Assembly: GCA_947458275.1 (NCBI GenBank)
Contig: CANGYR010000011.1
Location: 25,109-89,108 of the forward strand
Direction of reading: 5' to 3'
Length of the DNA: 64,000 nucleotides
From: Chitinophagaceae bacterium
GTDB lineage: Bacteria; Bacteroidota; Bacteroidia; Chitinophagales; Chitinophagaceae
Positions 1 through 9,000 of the stretch are shown here, in pieces. Position 1 is the stretch's first letter. Each line of letters starts with the position of its first letter. The notes below the pieces were generated by a model. The model did not search any database. It saw only the letters and a list, made by a program, of their open reading frames with translations, and was not told the DNA's origin. A program made the translations under genes and the position numbers.

Positions 1-223
1 CGAAACCAAAGCGGCGAAGCAGTATCACGACAGAGGTGTTTTTTCCATGGCTCACCGCGGACCAAACACAGGAGGTTCACAATTTTTCATTTGCCACAGT
101 CGCAACAACACGGCTCATCTAGATGGCATGCATACCTGTTTCGGTAAGGTAACGGAAGGGGTAGAAGTGATAGACGCCATAAAAGCCGGTGATGTGATGG
201 AAAAGGTTATACTGCATTCATAA
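1..223 (+). CDS. Peptidyl-prolyl cis-trans isomerase, cyclophilin type (C-terminal part)
   Basis: This is the last 73 codons of a gene that begins before the window; the reading frame starts at base 2 and stops with TAA at 221-223. The visible part carries the cyclophilin core: [19 protein letters not shown], then [12 protein letters not shown] and EGVEVIDAI near the end. These match the catalytic barrel of cyclophilin-type proline isomerases, which speed cis-trans isomerisation of Xaa-Pro bonds during folding. Whether the protein is cytoplasmic or exported cannot be told, because the N-terminus is missing. The next gene lies 34 bases downstream on the same strand and could be co-transcribed. 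Confidence 0.9.
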   Translation, partial: ETKAAKQYHDRGVFSMAHRGPNTGGSQFFICHSRNNTAHLDGMHTCFGKVTEGVEVIDAIKAGDVMEKVILHS

Positions 224-257
224 ATACGTTTAACTTTTTACTTTTTAATTTGATACA

Positions 258-1040
258 ATGCTCAATCGATTTTTAAGCCTTTGTCTCTTATCAGTATTTT
301 TTTTATTTACAACAACTGAAGCTCAGACAATCTTGAATAAAGTAAATAAAGTTGTAAATTCCGGTGCCGGCACACAACAGGGGAATAAAAAAGCTACCGA
401 TGTGATTCAGGTAATAGCCGGCAACAAGGGTGCTGGCTTGTCAAACGATGAAATAATCGGAGGGCTGAAAGAAGCACTTTCATTGGGTTCAACTGCCAGC
501 ACCAAAAAGCTGGGAAGTATGGATGGCTTTTTTAAAGATGCTGCACTGAAAATTTTAATGCCTCAGGAGGCAAAAGATGTTGAAAAAACACTGAGAGGAT
601 TTGGAATGGGTAGTTTGGTAGATAAGGCGGTACTTTCTATGAACCGCGCAGCGGAAGATGCAGCTTCAGGCGTTGGAGATATTTTTATTGGTGCCATAAA
701 GGGAATGACAATCTCCGATGGTTTGAAAATCTTGAGAGGAGGAGATTACGCCGCAACTGATTATTTGAAACAAAATACAAGCGCTCAGTTATCCGAAAAA
801 ATGCGCCCGGTTATTGAAGGTTCTCTTAAGAAATACGATGTTACCAATTATTGGAAACAAGTATTTACAGCATACAACAGATTATCTCCGAAAAGAGTTG
901 ATACTGATTTAGTAAATTATGTATCATCCAAAACAATGGACGGAATCTTTTATTCAATAGGACAGGAGGAACAAAAAATTCGCAAAGACCCTGCCGCTCA
1001 GGTAACGGGTCTTCTTAAAAAAGTATTTGGAGGAAAATAA
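258..1040 (+). CDS. DUF4197 family secreted protein
   Basis: A 260-residue protein with an N-terminal signal peptide (MLNRFLSLCLLSVFFLFTTTEAQ, probable cleavage after the Ala of TEAQ). The mature part starts with a low-complexity stretch and then shows the DUF4197 pattern: GLKEALSLGSTAST, FFKDAALKILMP, MNRAAEDA, and the GDYAATDYLKQNT and YDVTNYWKQV segments. Function is not established for this family. The protein is probably periplasmic or membrane associated. The stop codon is 5 bases before the Mur-ligase-like gene, so the two are likely one transcript. That link suggests, but does not show, a cell-envelope role. Confidence 0.85.
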   Translation: MLNRFLSLCLLSVFFLFTTTEAQTILNKVNKVVNSGAGTQQGNKKATDVIQVIAGNKGAGLSNDEIIGGLKEALSLGSTASTKKLGSMDGFFKDAALKILMPQEAKDVEKTLRGFGMGSLVDKAVLSMNRAAEDAASGVGDIFIGAIKGMTISDGLKILRGGDYAATDYLKQNTSAQLSEKMRPVIEGSLKKYDVTNYWKQVFTAYNRLSPKRVDTDLVNYVSSKTMDGIFYSIGQEEQKIRKDPAAQVTGLLKKVFGGK

Positions 1041-1045
1041 TTTAC

Positions 1046-2431
1046 ATGACAAATTCCATCGCTGATTTTCAGAGAATATTTTTTATTGGTGTAGCCGGTA
1101 CGGGTATGAGCGCTATAGCCCAGTATTTGAGCGGCATCGGCAAGTCTGTCAGTGGAAGCGATAGGTATTTTTTGCCCGGTAAGTACAATGACACAAGGGA
1201 GAAGCTTGAAGCGGCCGGTGTGCAATGTTTTGAACAGGATGGTACAGGCATTACGCCGGAAACCTCGCTGGTAGTTGTATCTACTGCCATAGAAGATACC
1301 GTCTATGAAGTTCAAAAAGCAAAATCATTATCCATTCCCATTTTAAAAAGAAGCGAGCTGCTGGCGATGATTGCGAGAAGCAAGAAGACGATTGCAGTAG
1401 GGGGTACATCAGGAAAGAGTACTACCAGTGCCATGCTTTTCGACATCATGGAAAAAGCCGGCATGTCACCAAGCATTATAAGTGGTGCCGGTTTGGTAAG
1501 CATCATCAGAGAAAATAAAATCGGCAATGCAAAAGTGGGAAGTGGTGATTGGCTAATCATTGAAGCCGATGAGAGTGATGGTTCTATTGTTCAGTACACA
1601 CCTGAAATAGGCTTGCTGCTGAATGTCGACAAAGACCATCAGGAGATGGATGAATTGATGGAAATTTTTTCTGTCTTCAAAAAAAACACAAAAGATATTT
1701 TTATAGTCAATCAATGCAATGCACTTGCGAAGCAACTTTCTGCAGACTTGCAATATGATTTTTCTTCCAATTCAGAAATTAGTGCTGGATTCAATGCCGG
1801 AAATTTTCATCAGCAGGGCATGGAGATTTCTTTCACCATCAATGATTATCCATATACGCTCAATACAGTCGGCAGGCACAATATGGAGAATGCACTTGCC
1901 GCCGTGTCGGTAGCGATTCAGCTTGGTATCAGTCACGAAATAGCATCATCTGCTTTGGCTGAATATGAGGGTATTTATAGAAGACATCAACTGCTTGGTG
2001 TGAAGAATGGTGTTTATGTGATTGATGACTATGCCCATAATCCTGTTAAATGCGCTGCGTCTATAGAGGCTTGTCAGTATATAGCTCCCAAAGTAATTGC
2101 CTGGTTTCAGCCTCACGGTTACGGACCCACGAGATTTTTGAAAAATGATTTCGTTCATGAATTCTGCAAATCGCTTCGCCCTCAGGATGAAATTTGGATG
2201 AGTGAAATATTTTATGCCGGTGGGACTGCAGTAAAAGACATTTCATCTGCCGATCTTATCAGTGAAATCAAAGCCAATGGCAAGAGTGCTTTTTTTGTTG
2301 AAAACAGGGGCCATCTTCTTGAAGCAATCAGGCCTCATTTAACCGACAATTGCGTTCTGCTGCTGATGGGCGCCCGCGATCCCGGTCTGGAAAATTTCTG
2401 TAAATCTGTTTGGGAAGGGTTGTCAAAATGA
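1046..2431 (+). CDS. Mur ligase family protein (MurC/Mpl-like)
   Basis: This 461-residue cytoplasmic enzyme has the three-domain Mur ligase layout. An N-terminal nucleotide-binding fold (FFIGVAGTGMSAIAQYL) is followed by the ATP-binding P-loop GGTSGKSTT at residues 119-127 and the EADESDGSI motif that corresponds to the MurC/Mpl signature. The C-terminal domain has DDYAHNPVK and WFQPHGYGPTRF. Mur ligases join an amino acid or peptide to UDP-N-acetylmuramate at the cost of ATP. The P-loop reads TSGKS rather than the usual THGKT, and the following NVDKDH block also differs from typical MurC. It may therefore be a MurC paralogue or a peptidoglycan-recycling Mpl-type ligase rather than the essential MurC, which in Bacteroidota normally lies in the division/cell-wall cluster. 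It follows the DUF4197 gene by 5 bases. Confidence 0.8.
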   Translation: MTNSIADFQRIFFIGVAGTGMSAIAQYLSGIGKSVSGSDRYFLPGKYNDTREKLEAAGVQCFEQDGTGITPETSLVVVSTAIEDTVYEVQKAKSLSIPILKRSELLAMIARSKKTIAVGGTSGKSTTSAMLFDIMEKAGMSPSIISGAGLVSIIRENKIGNAKVGSGDWLIIEADESDGSIVQYTPEIGLLLNVDKDHQEMDELMEIFSVFKKNTKDIFIVNQCNALAKQLSADLQYDFSSNSEISAGFNAGNFHQQGMEISFTINDYPYTLNTVGRHNMENALAAVSVAIQLGISHEIASSALAEYEGIYRRHQLLGVKNGVYVIDDYAHNPVKCAASIEACQYIAPKVIAWFQPHGYGPTRFLKNDFVHEFCKSLRPQDEIWMSEIFYAGGTAVKDISSADLISEIKANGKSAFFVENRGHLLEAIRPHLTDNCVLLLMGARDPGLENFCKSVWEGLSK

Positions 2432-2464
2432 CCTCACCCCCGACCCCTCTCCAAAGGAGAGGAG
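2432..2464. repeat. Dispersed CCTCACCCCC/CTCCAAAGGAGAG element, single arm
   Basis: A GC-rich stretch beginning directly after the Mur-ligase stop codon. The inner part CTCTCCAAAGGAGAG is a perfect palindrome able to form a hairpin and may act as a terminator-like structure. A longer relative with both arms lies at 32368-32434 after the HepT-like gene. Confidence 0.7.
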
Positions 2465-2492
2465 AAAGCATCTGTCTTTGGATGTGCTCCCT

Positions 2493-2748
2493 TGTTGGTG
2501 TTTACCCCTTGTTGGTGTTATCACCAACGAGAAAAGGGGTTCAGTAATTTTTCTATAGTATTGTTGTTGGTGATAACAGTAAAAACGGAGCGAAAAATTA
2601 TTCAGTAATAACTCTTTAGCAGATTCCCCCTTGTTGGTGTTATCACCAACGAGAAAAGTGATTCAGTTATTTTTCTATAGTATTGTTGATGTTGATAATG
2701 CCAACAACGGAGGGAGAAAAAGCTTTAGTAATAACTCTTTAGCAGATT
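2493..2748. repeat. REP-like hairpin repeats, RAYT 3'-side, as a 122-bp direct duplication
   Basis: Perfect palindromes GTTGGTGTTATCACCAAC occur at 2511-2528 and 2633-2650 (7-bp stem, TTAT loop). Degenerate half copies lie near 2493, 2566 and 2685. The block from about 2509 to 2625 recurs at about 2631-2748, offset 122 bp, with the shared internal segment TTCTATAGTATTGTTG. The second copy runs into the transposase gene. The last 22 coding bases before the final stop-codon bases (2727-2748) are duplicated exactly at 2604-2625, so each unit carries a copy of the gene's 3' end. The same hairpin in the opposite orientation lies beyond the other end of the gene. Confidence 0.9.
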
Positions 2749-3240
2749 AAAATCGTCTATCCCTCTTTCATAAAATTTAGCAGATGAGTAATGATATTCT
2801 TCAGGGAAGCTACACATTTTAGCTTTCACGGGGTTGAAGTGAATATAGCTCATTTTTTGTATGAATCTTTTTTCATTTATTAGATCAACAGATAAAGGAT
2901 TTCGTTCCCAAATCTGATACTTTCTATCTTTCGCATCTACTTTTAATTCACTCAACATGTTGTTATTGCTTTTTAATAAATTAAATTTTATCTGTTGAGC
3001 AGTAAACTTCATGAAACTATGTTGAATTTTATGAGGATTATAAGGAGGTAAAATTTGCCAAATTAAGTGAATGTGATTGTTCATTATGACAAAACTGAAT
3101 AAATCAATTTTTCTTTTTTCAACTAAGTATTTAAGGCTTTGTACGATTATATTCTTGTTGGTATCACAAAACAGAATTGGATTCCAGTTTAGTATTGTTG
3201 CTGTAAAAAATTGAGGCCAATGTATTGCATATTTTTCCAT
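2725..3240 (-). CDS. REP-associated tyrosine transposase (RAYT), IS200-like Y1 family
   Basis: A 171-residue protein of the Y1 HUH nuclease family. The metal-binding HUH motif is visible as NNHIHLIW (His56 and His58). The likely catalytic tyrosine is Tyr132 in KMSYIHFNPVKA, a context typical of RAYTs. The family cuts and rejoins single-stranded DNA at hairpin repeats and is usually a single-copy, domesticated relative of IS200/IS605 transposases. Here hairpin repeats occur on both sides: a 122-bp duplicated unit after the stop and a 72-bp-period array before the start. Related hairpins appear about 20 kb away at 22.75-23.06 kb, which fits spread in trans. The start is the first ATG, with an A-rich leader. 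The gene looks intact. Confidence 0.9.
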   Translation of the reverse strand: MEKYAIHWPQFFTATILNWNPILFCDTNKNIIVQSLKYLVEKRKIDLFSFVIMNNHIHLIWQILPPYNPHKIQHSFMKFTAQQIKFNLLKSNNNMLSELKVDAKDRKYQIWERNPLSVDLINEKRFIQKMSYIHFNPVKAKMCSFPEEYHYSSAKFYERGIDDFNLLKSYY

Positions 3241-3310
3241 TTTGTTTGTTTATGCAAAAGGAATAATAATTTTAAAATACTCATTGATGAATAAACATTA
3301 TTATAGGGAT

Positions 3311-3645
3311 AAAATTCACGTTGGTTGTTGGTGATAACACCAACAATGGTGGAGTGATAAAATTCTCGATGCTTGTTGGAGATAACGCCTCGATAGTTGT
3401 TTGTGATAACACCAACAACGGTGGAGTGATAAAATTCACGTTGATTGTTGGTGATAACGCCTCGATAGTTGTTGGTGATAACACCAACAACGGGGGAATG
3501 GTGGAATGATAAAATTCAGGTTGATTATTGGTGATAACGCCTCGATAGTTGTTGGTGATAACACCAACAACGGTGGAGTGATAAAATTCACGTTGATTGT
3601 TGGTGATAACGCCTCGATAGTTGTTGGTGATAACACCAACAACGG
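3311..3645. repeat. REP-like hairpin array, RAYT 5'-side, ~72-bp period
   Basis: Units start with AAAATTC at 3311, 3359, 3431, 3511 and 3583 (spacings 48, 72, 80 and 72). Full units contain a half site ending in ATAACGCCTCGATAG and then a strong hairpin with 10-bp stem GTTGTTGGTG/CACCAACAAC and loop ATAA. These hairpins lie at 3324-3347, 3396-3419 (one mismatch), 3468-3491, 3548-3571 and 3620-3643. The whole 3241-3672 gap holds only this array. Open frames through it on both strands repeat the same residues and are products of the repeat, not genes. Confidence 0.92.
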
Positions 3646-3672
3646 GGAAAACCCCAAACCCCAAACGTTTCC

Positions 3673-4677
3673 TCATGGTTTATATTCCAGATACAATACC
3701 GCATTTTCTTCCAGGCTGGCACTAGAGCGGAGCTCGTATCTTTTAGATCCTGCATTTACAATGATGATGGCCGTATTGGGCGGAATGGAACCAAGATTTT
3801 CGGCAAACATGGTGATTTCATGCCGACTTGTATTTTCATCCAGTTTCAATTTTATTTTTAGCGGCTCCTCTGAAAGTCTTTGTTTGCTTTTGATTAATCT
3901 TCCGTTGTAGAATATGCTCACAGTATCATTGTCAACAATTCCATTGTCGTATACAGTTAATTCAATTTCAGGTTCATTGATTTCAAGTCTGCTGATTTCA
4001 TTTTTTTTCCGTTCCTTCATTTTGTTCGTCAGCTCCTCCTCATTATTCGGATTATCCTCTTTCACCACAGGGGGAGTAATAACGTCATCAGGTTTTTTAT
4101 CTGTCTCATTGTTTTTATCCGGTGATTCTTTTTCTGTATTTTTTTTCTTTTTTTCCTTTTTGTCAGTGTCTTTTTTCTCCGGAGTCTTTACAACAGGAGG
4201 TTTTTGTTTTTTAGGCATCTCGAAACAAGTTGGTCTGTTTCCGGATAACTCCAATGGTTCATTTGAAACTTTTCTGACTGTAAATAAATTACTGTAAACG
4301 ATGTTGCGGGGTTCTTCCATAAACAATTCAGTAGTTACGCCACCTCTTAGAACATTGGCATTACCCGTTTCGGATTTCCAGAGCTTTAATGTCATCAAGA
4401 CATGGTTGCCGGAGTTTTCAATAAATGAAGTTCCGGTGATGATCCAGGTTTTATTTCTTTTATTGTACAGGCCTTTGAAATATACTTTACACTTGCTGCT
4501 TCTGTCGTTCATAACTACATCTGATGTATAGCCGCATAAATCTTTTCCATCCTGTATGATACTAATGCGCAAAAATTCATCGGCCATAATACCTTCCCAG
4601 GTACCGGTTATATTTTGAGAAAATAATGAGGAAGTTTTTAATAAAAACAAAACACTAACAACGATTAGTTTTTTCAT
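3673..4677 (-). CDS. Secreted protein of unknown function with lysine-rich linker
   Basis: Unrecognised. The start chosen is the ATG at 4677, which gives a clean signal peptide (MKKLIVVSVLFLLKTSSLFS before QNITG). An ATG ten codons upstream at 4707 would add a charged extension before it and is less likely. The mature protein has three parts. First is an N-terminal region of about 150 residues (ITGTWEGIMADEFLRISI) resembling small beta-barrel folds that begin with G-x-W. Next is a long low-complexity linker rich in Lys, Glu and Pro. Last is a beta-rich C-terminal domain with DNGIVDNDTVSIFYNG and AENLGSIPPNTA. That last block is a type often seen at the ends of Bacteroidota surface proteins, possibly for ligand or cell-surface interaction. 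The gene is divergent from the endonuclease gene, with about 200 bases of shared upstream DNA. Confidence 0.6.
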   Translation of the reverse strand: MKKLIVVSVLFLLKTSSLFSQNITGTWEGIMADEFLRISIIQDGKDLCGYTSDVVMNDRSSKCKVYFKGLYNKRNKTWIITGTSFIENSGNHVLMTLKLWKSETGNANVLRGGVTTELFMEEPRNIVYSNLFTVRKVSNEPLELSGNRPTCFEMPKKQKPPVVKTPEKKDTDKKEKKKKNTEKESPDKNNETDKKPDDVITPPVVKEDNPNNEEELTNKMKERKKNEISRLEINEPEIELTVYDNGIVDNDTVSIFYNGRLIKSKQRLSEEPLKIKLKLDENTSRHEITMFAENLGSIPPNTAIIIVNAGSKRYELRSSASLEENAVLYLEYKP

Positions 4678-4886
4678 TTGAAAATCATGCTTGATTATTT
4701 TTTTCATTCTAAAGTATTGTTTGATTTAATGACATCCGAATTTATCAAAAAAACCTTTTTCAACAATTCAATCAATTATAAATAATTGTTATAATGCCCC
4801 GGTTTGTCAATTTTTATTTTTGCTTCGGGAAATAAAAAGAATGTCGTATTTTTAACAATTACCTCAAATTAAGAATTGCAATAATT

Positions 4887-5777
4887 ATGAAAAATTCACT
4901 TTACCTAACCTGCATTTTCGCACTGATTATTTTCTCTTCCTGCAAGAAAGATTATATAGAAACTACTCCTGCACCTCCGCCACCAATTGTTGTGCCGCCT
5001 GTTGCACCTCCAACTGAAGCTACAGACAGTACTTTGCTGATGGGGAATCCAAGCAGTGCAACTGATAATCAGGCTGATTTCGGAAATTATTTGATGAAGG
5101 AAGGATATTATTCCGTTTCATATAATAGAGACCGTGGTATCGCCAATTGGGTGAGCTGGCATGTGGTGTATTCTGATTTTGGATCTTTCGCCAGACAAAA
5201 TGATTTCAGGGCCAATCAGGCGGTACCCGATGGCTGGTATAAGGTAGAAAGTTTCAGTTACAGTGCTTCGGGTTTTGACAGGGGACATATTTGTCCGTCT
5301 TCCGACCGCACATCTTCACTTGAAGCCAATTCTGCTACATTTTTGATGACTAATATTATTCCTCAGGCACCCAAAAATAATCAGGGTCCCTGGGCTGCCC
5401 TTGAAACTTACTGCAGAAATCTTGTACAGGGTGGCAATGAACTTTATATAATTTCAGGTGCCTATGGCGAGGGAGGAACGGGAGACAATGGCGCTGCTAC
5501 TACCATTGATAACGGAAAAGTTACAGTTCCTGCCAATTTATGGAAAGTAATTGTAGTGCTTACTGATGGGGGAGATGATCTGAAAAGGGTAAAAAACAAC
5601 ACTAGGGTAATCAGCGTAATTATGCCTAATGTGAATCCAGTTAATCCCACTAATCCCGAGTGGCGTTCTTTCAGAACTTCTGTAGATGATATTGAATCTC
5701 AAACAGGTTATGATATACTTTCTAAAGTTACCAAATCCGTTCAGGATGTGATTGAAGCGAAAGTAGATAATCTCTGA
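4887..5777 (+). CDS. DNA/RNA non-specific endonuclease, lipoprotein
   Basis: A 296-residue protein with a lipoprotein signal (FSSC, modified Cys at residue 19), then a proline-rich spacer and a NUC1-type nuclease domain. The catalytic motif DRGH is at residues 131-134, in FDRGHICPSSDR. The downstream TNIIPQAPKNNQGPW segment carries the Asn that binds the metal in this family. Such enzymes cleave single- and double-stranded DNA and RNA. Attachment to the outer envelope by lipid suggests nucleic-acid scavenging or degradation of extracellular DNA. The gene stands alone and is followed by a hairpin plus T-run. Location on the cell surface or in the periplasm is an inference. Confidence 0.9.
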   Translation: MKNSLYLTCIFALIIFSSCKKDYIETTPAPPPPIVVPPVAPPTEATDSTLLMGNPSSATDNQADFGNYLMKEGYYSVSYNRDRGIANWVSWHVVYSDFGSFARQNDFRANQAVPDGWYKVESFSYSASGFDRGHICPSSDRTSSLEANSATFLMTNIIPQAPKNNQGPWAALETYCRNLVQGGNELYIISGAYGEGGTGDNGAATTIDNGKVTVPANLWKVIVVLTDGGDDLKRVKNNTRVISVIMPNVNPVNPTNPEWRSFRTSVDDIESQTGYDILSKVTKSVQDVIEAKVDNL

Positions 5778-5805
5778 TTAACATCTTTTCAATAAAATTT
5801 TCCGG

Positions 5806-5832
5806 GCCTGATTCATTCAGGCCTTTTTTTTA
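5806..5832 (+). terminator. Rho-independent terminator after the endonuclease gene
   Basis: A GC-rich hairpin in which GGCCTGA pairs with TCAGCC across a short TTCAT loop, with one bulged C. It is followed at once by a run of T. It lies about 28 bases after the stop codon, the right place and orientation to end this transcript. Confidence 0.75.
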
Positions 5833-5852
5833 AAAAAAATCTTTCACACAAT

Positions 5853-6059
5853 ACGTAGATTGAAAACTACGTTTTACGAATGAATAAATTTAATACTCTC
5901 CATAGTATTTGCTTTCAATGCTATTACGCATAGATAAATAGTTTTATACAGATTGGCCAGAATGGTAATTTTATTATAGGCACAGTCAAAACTACCCTGC
6001 TTTCATTTAGGCATACTATTCCTACTTTTTTAGCGTTTTATTAATATCCTATTAATAGG
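5853..6059. other. Upstream region of the giant surface protein with two inverted repeats
   Basis: Between the terminator and the large T9SS substrate gene there are two clear palindromes. ACGTAG/CTACGT at 5853-5872 has an 8-base spacer, and CCTATTAATAGG at 6048-6059 is perfect and lies about 25-35 bases before the probable start codon. Either could be a regulator binding site or mRNA structure. No promoter consensus could be assigned with confidence. Confidence 0.35.
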
Positions 6060-6083
6060 TTTTTGTTTGCTGGCCGAAATCCG

Positions 6084-9000
6084 ATGAAACCAATGAAAAA
6101 ACCTCTATCCTTCTTCATTTTATTGTTGAGTTTATACTCCAACGCGCAAAGGATTGGTGCTGTCAACTCAAATTCGAAAAATAATTCCGGAAGCTTTCAG
6201 TCAAAATATAATAAAGCAGCTGTTGACATTTGGGATGAGGTTGAAAATTATGTCAACGGATTTGCAAGAGTGTTGAAATCTGATAAATTTTCTTTGATCA
6301 ATACATCTGGAAATCTGATTGCGAAAGTTGAATTTGACGGAGCAAGAAATTTTTCCCATCATCTGGCAGCAGTAGAAAAAAACGGACAGTGGGGTTTTAT
6401 CAATGAGCAGGGTATAAATGTTATTCCTTTTCAATTTGAGATAGCATATGATTTTAAATCAGACGTGACTGCGGTATTCTCAAACAAAAAATGGATGATA
6501 ATTGACCAAGCCGGTAAAATTATCAATACACCGGATATAGATGTCTGTTATGGATTTAAGAATGGAACTGCTCAGATAGAAAAGTCAGGCAGAAAAGGAG
6601 TGATGTTTGAAAATGGGACGATCACATTCTCAGGTAGTGAATCTGCGCCTAAAAAACTTTCTCAAAGAATTGCAAATAACCCAACCAACAACGCAATCGG
6701 TTCATGTCCTAACAATCTTGATTTTGAAAATGGAAACTTTACCGGATGGAGATGCTTTGTAGGATCTGTCGATACAATAGGAACAACCAATATAGTTAAA
6801 GTAAATCCGTCCGCACCTCTTGCCAATCGTCATAGAATAATCTCCAGATCAAATCCTTCTGTTATTGATCCATTTGGATTGTTTCCAATTAACCCTCCCG
6901 ATGGCAGTAATTTTGCCGTTAAGCTGGGTAATACCAATATAGGCGCACAGGCGGAGAGAATAAGATACACTATCCGCGTTCCATTGAACGACAGCAATTT
7001 TTCCATTAAATATGATTATGCTGTGGTGTTTCAGGATCCCGGTCATACTGCGTGGTCGCAACCAAGATTTGTGGCGCGTTTGTTTGACTCTGCCGCCAAT
7101 AAATATGTTGACTGTGCTTCATTTGAATATATCTCAACCTCAAATCTTCCTGGTTTCGCGCTATCAAAGGTAGACAGTTCAGTAATTTATAAACCGTGGT
7201 CAAGCGTATTTATTAGCATGAGGGCTTTTGCAGGCAAAACTATGGTTCTTGAGTTTACTACAGCAGACTGTGTGCGTAGAGGACATTGGGGGTATGCTTA
7301 TGTGGATGTTCAGTCTATTTGCGGAGAAGCAGTTCAAATGCAATATGATTGTAACTATCCCAACGAAACCATCCTTGATGCTCCTCCTGGATTTGAGATT
7401 TACAAATGGTGGAATAAAGATTTCACTCGCTTGTTGGCTCAAGGTCAGCATGCGGTATTGAATCCCGGCCCACCCGCCAATTCAACCATCTGGGTAGAAA
7501 TGATTCCTTATAACAATTATGGCTGTACCGACACTATGCCAGTTAGGATTTACGGAAGTTTTACTCCTTCATTTAAAGTGTCGGAAAAAAATGTTGTTTG
7601 CGCTCCACGCAACATCAGTTTTTACAACAATAATACCCCCTCCGTATCAGCAGTATGGGAATTTGGTGACGGCACCACTGCAACCGGCGATACAGTAAAT
7701 CATACCTTTTTATCTGCAGGAACTTATGTAGTAACGCTAACGGTTACACTACCGAGTGGCTGCATAGGAAAAGTAATTGATACAATAAGGATTACCTCAC
7801 CAACGGTAGCGGTGAATTATGCTGCAGGAAATTTTTGCAATAATCAAACAGTGAATTTTGAAGCGATTGGAAATAATGTTGATAGTTTGGTATGGAATTT
7901 TGGCGATGGTAATATCATCACTACCAGTCAGTTGGTTACGAATTATTCCTATAATACTGCCGGTACTTTTGTTCCTTCAGTAAAAGTGTATATAAAAGGT
8001 GGATGTGAATTGAATCCTCCGTTGCCTGATACCATCAGGATTGAAAAAGTGAATGCAGAATTTAATTCATTTGTATCTGCTAATTGTACAGCAACTTCTG
8101 TTTTATTTAAAGACAGTTCTTATTCTAATTTCGGCATAACAGGTTATACTTGGGATTTTGGAGATCAAACAGGTGCAGCCGGTGCTTCGGTTAATCATGT
8201 ATATACAAGTACAGGCAACTATTCGGTTAGGTTAATCGCAGTCGGAAAATACGGTTGTAGTGATACGGTAATTTATCCTGTAGCAATACGCTTGTTGACT
8301 ATACCTAATATCTCTATCAATGCAACTGCTCAATCATGCGAAAAATCAGCAGTCAACTTTACTTCAACCATTCAATCGGCTGACAGCATCGCTTCTGTGT
8401 TGTGGATTTCCTCCGATGGCAAATCAGGAATTGGTTCGCAGTTCAGTAATATTTTTAATCAGTCAGGCAATTATACAGTTCGGTCAATTGTAAATACAAT
8501 CTATGGTTGTGCTGATACGGCAAATCATGCGATTACTATTAACGCAATTCCTCAATTTGCAACTACCGGAAATCAGGAAGTTTGTGCCGGTCAGAAAACG
8601 AATCAAATCAATCTGACAAGCAATATCGCCAATACAGTTTTCTCCTGGCAGAATGATAATACATCTGTTGGTTTGCCTGCATCGGGAAATGGCAATATTC
8701 CATCATTCACAACAACAAATCAGAGCAGCAATGTTATGGCTGCTAATGTGAAAATTTCTGCATCTGCCAATGGATGTAGCGCACCCACTCAGGAGTTGAG
8801 TATTAATGTAAAACCATTACCTGTAATCAATAAGCCAACTGATCAGACTTTATGTAATAAGGATAATACAACCCCAATTGTTTTTTCTGGTAATGCCAAT
8901 GATATCACTTACAACTGGAGTAACAATACAACTTCAATAGGACTGACGGCTTCCGGTTCAGGAAATATTGCTTCTTTTGTCGCAGCAAATGTTTCAAATG

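Noticed and set aside
3311..3645. Possible CRISPR array (regular direct repeats)
   Set aside because: The full 72-80 bp units are alike throughout, including the parts between hairpins, so there are no unique spacers; no cas genes are nearby.
3281..3676. Long open frames on both strands through the 72-bp repeat array
   Set aside because: The predicted residues simply repeat with the DNA repeat, have no start context, and exist in several frames at once; the DNA is explained by the REP-like array.
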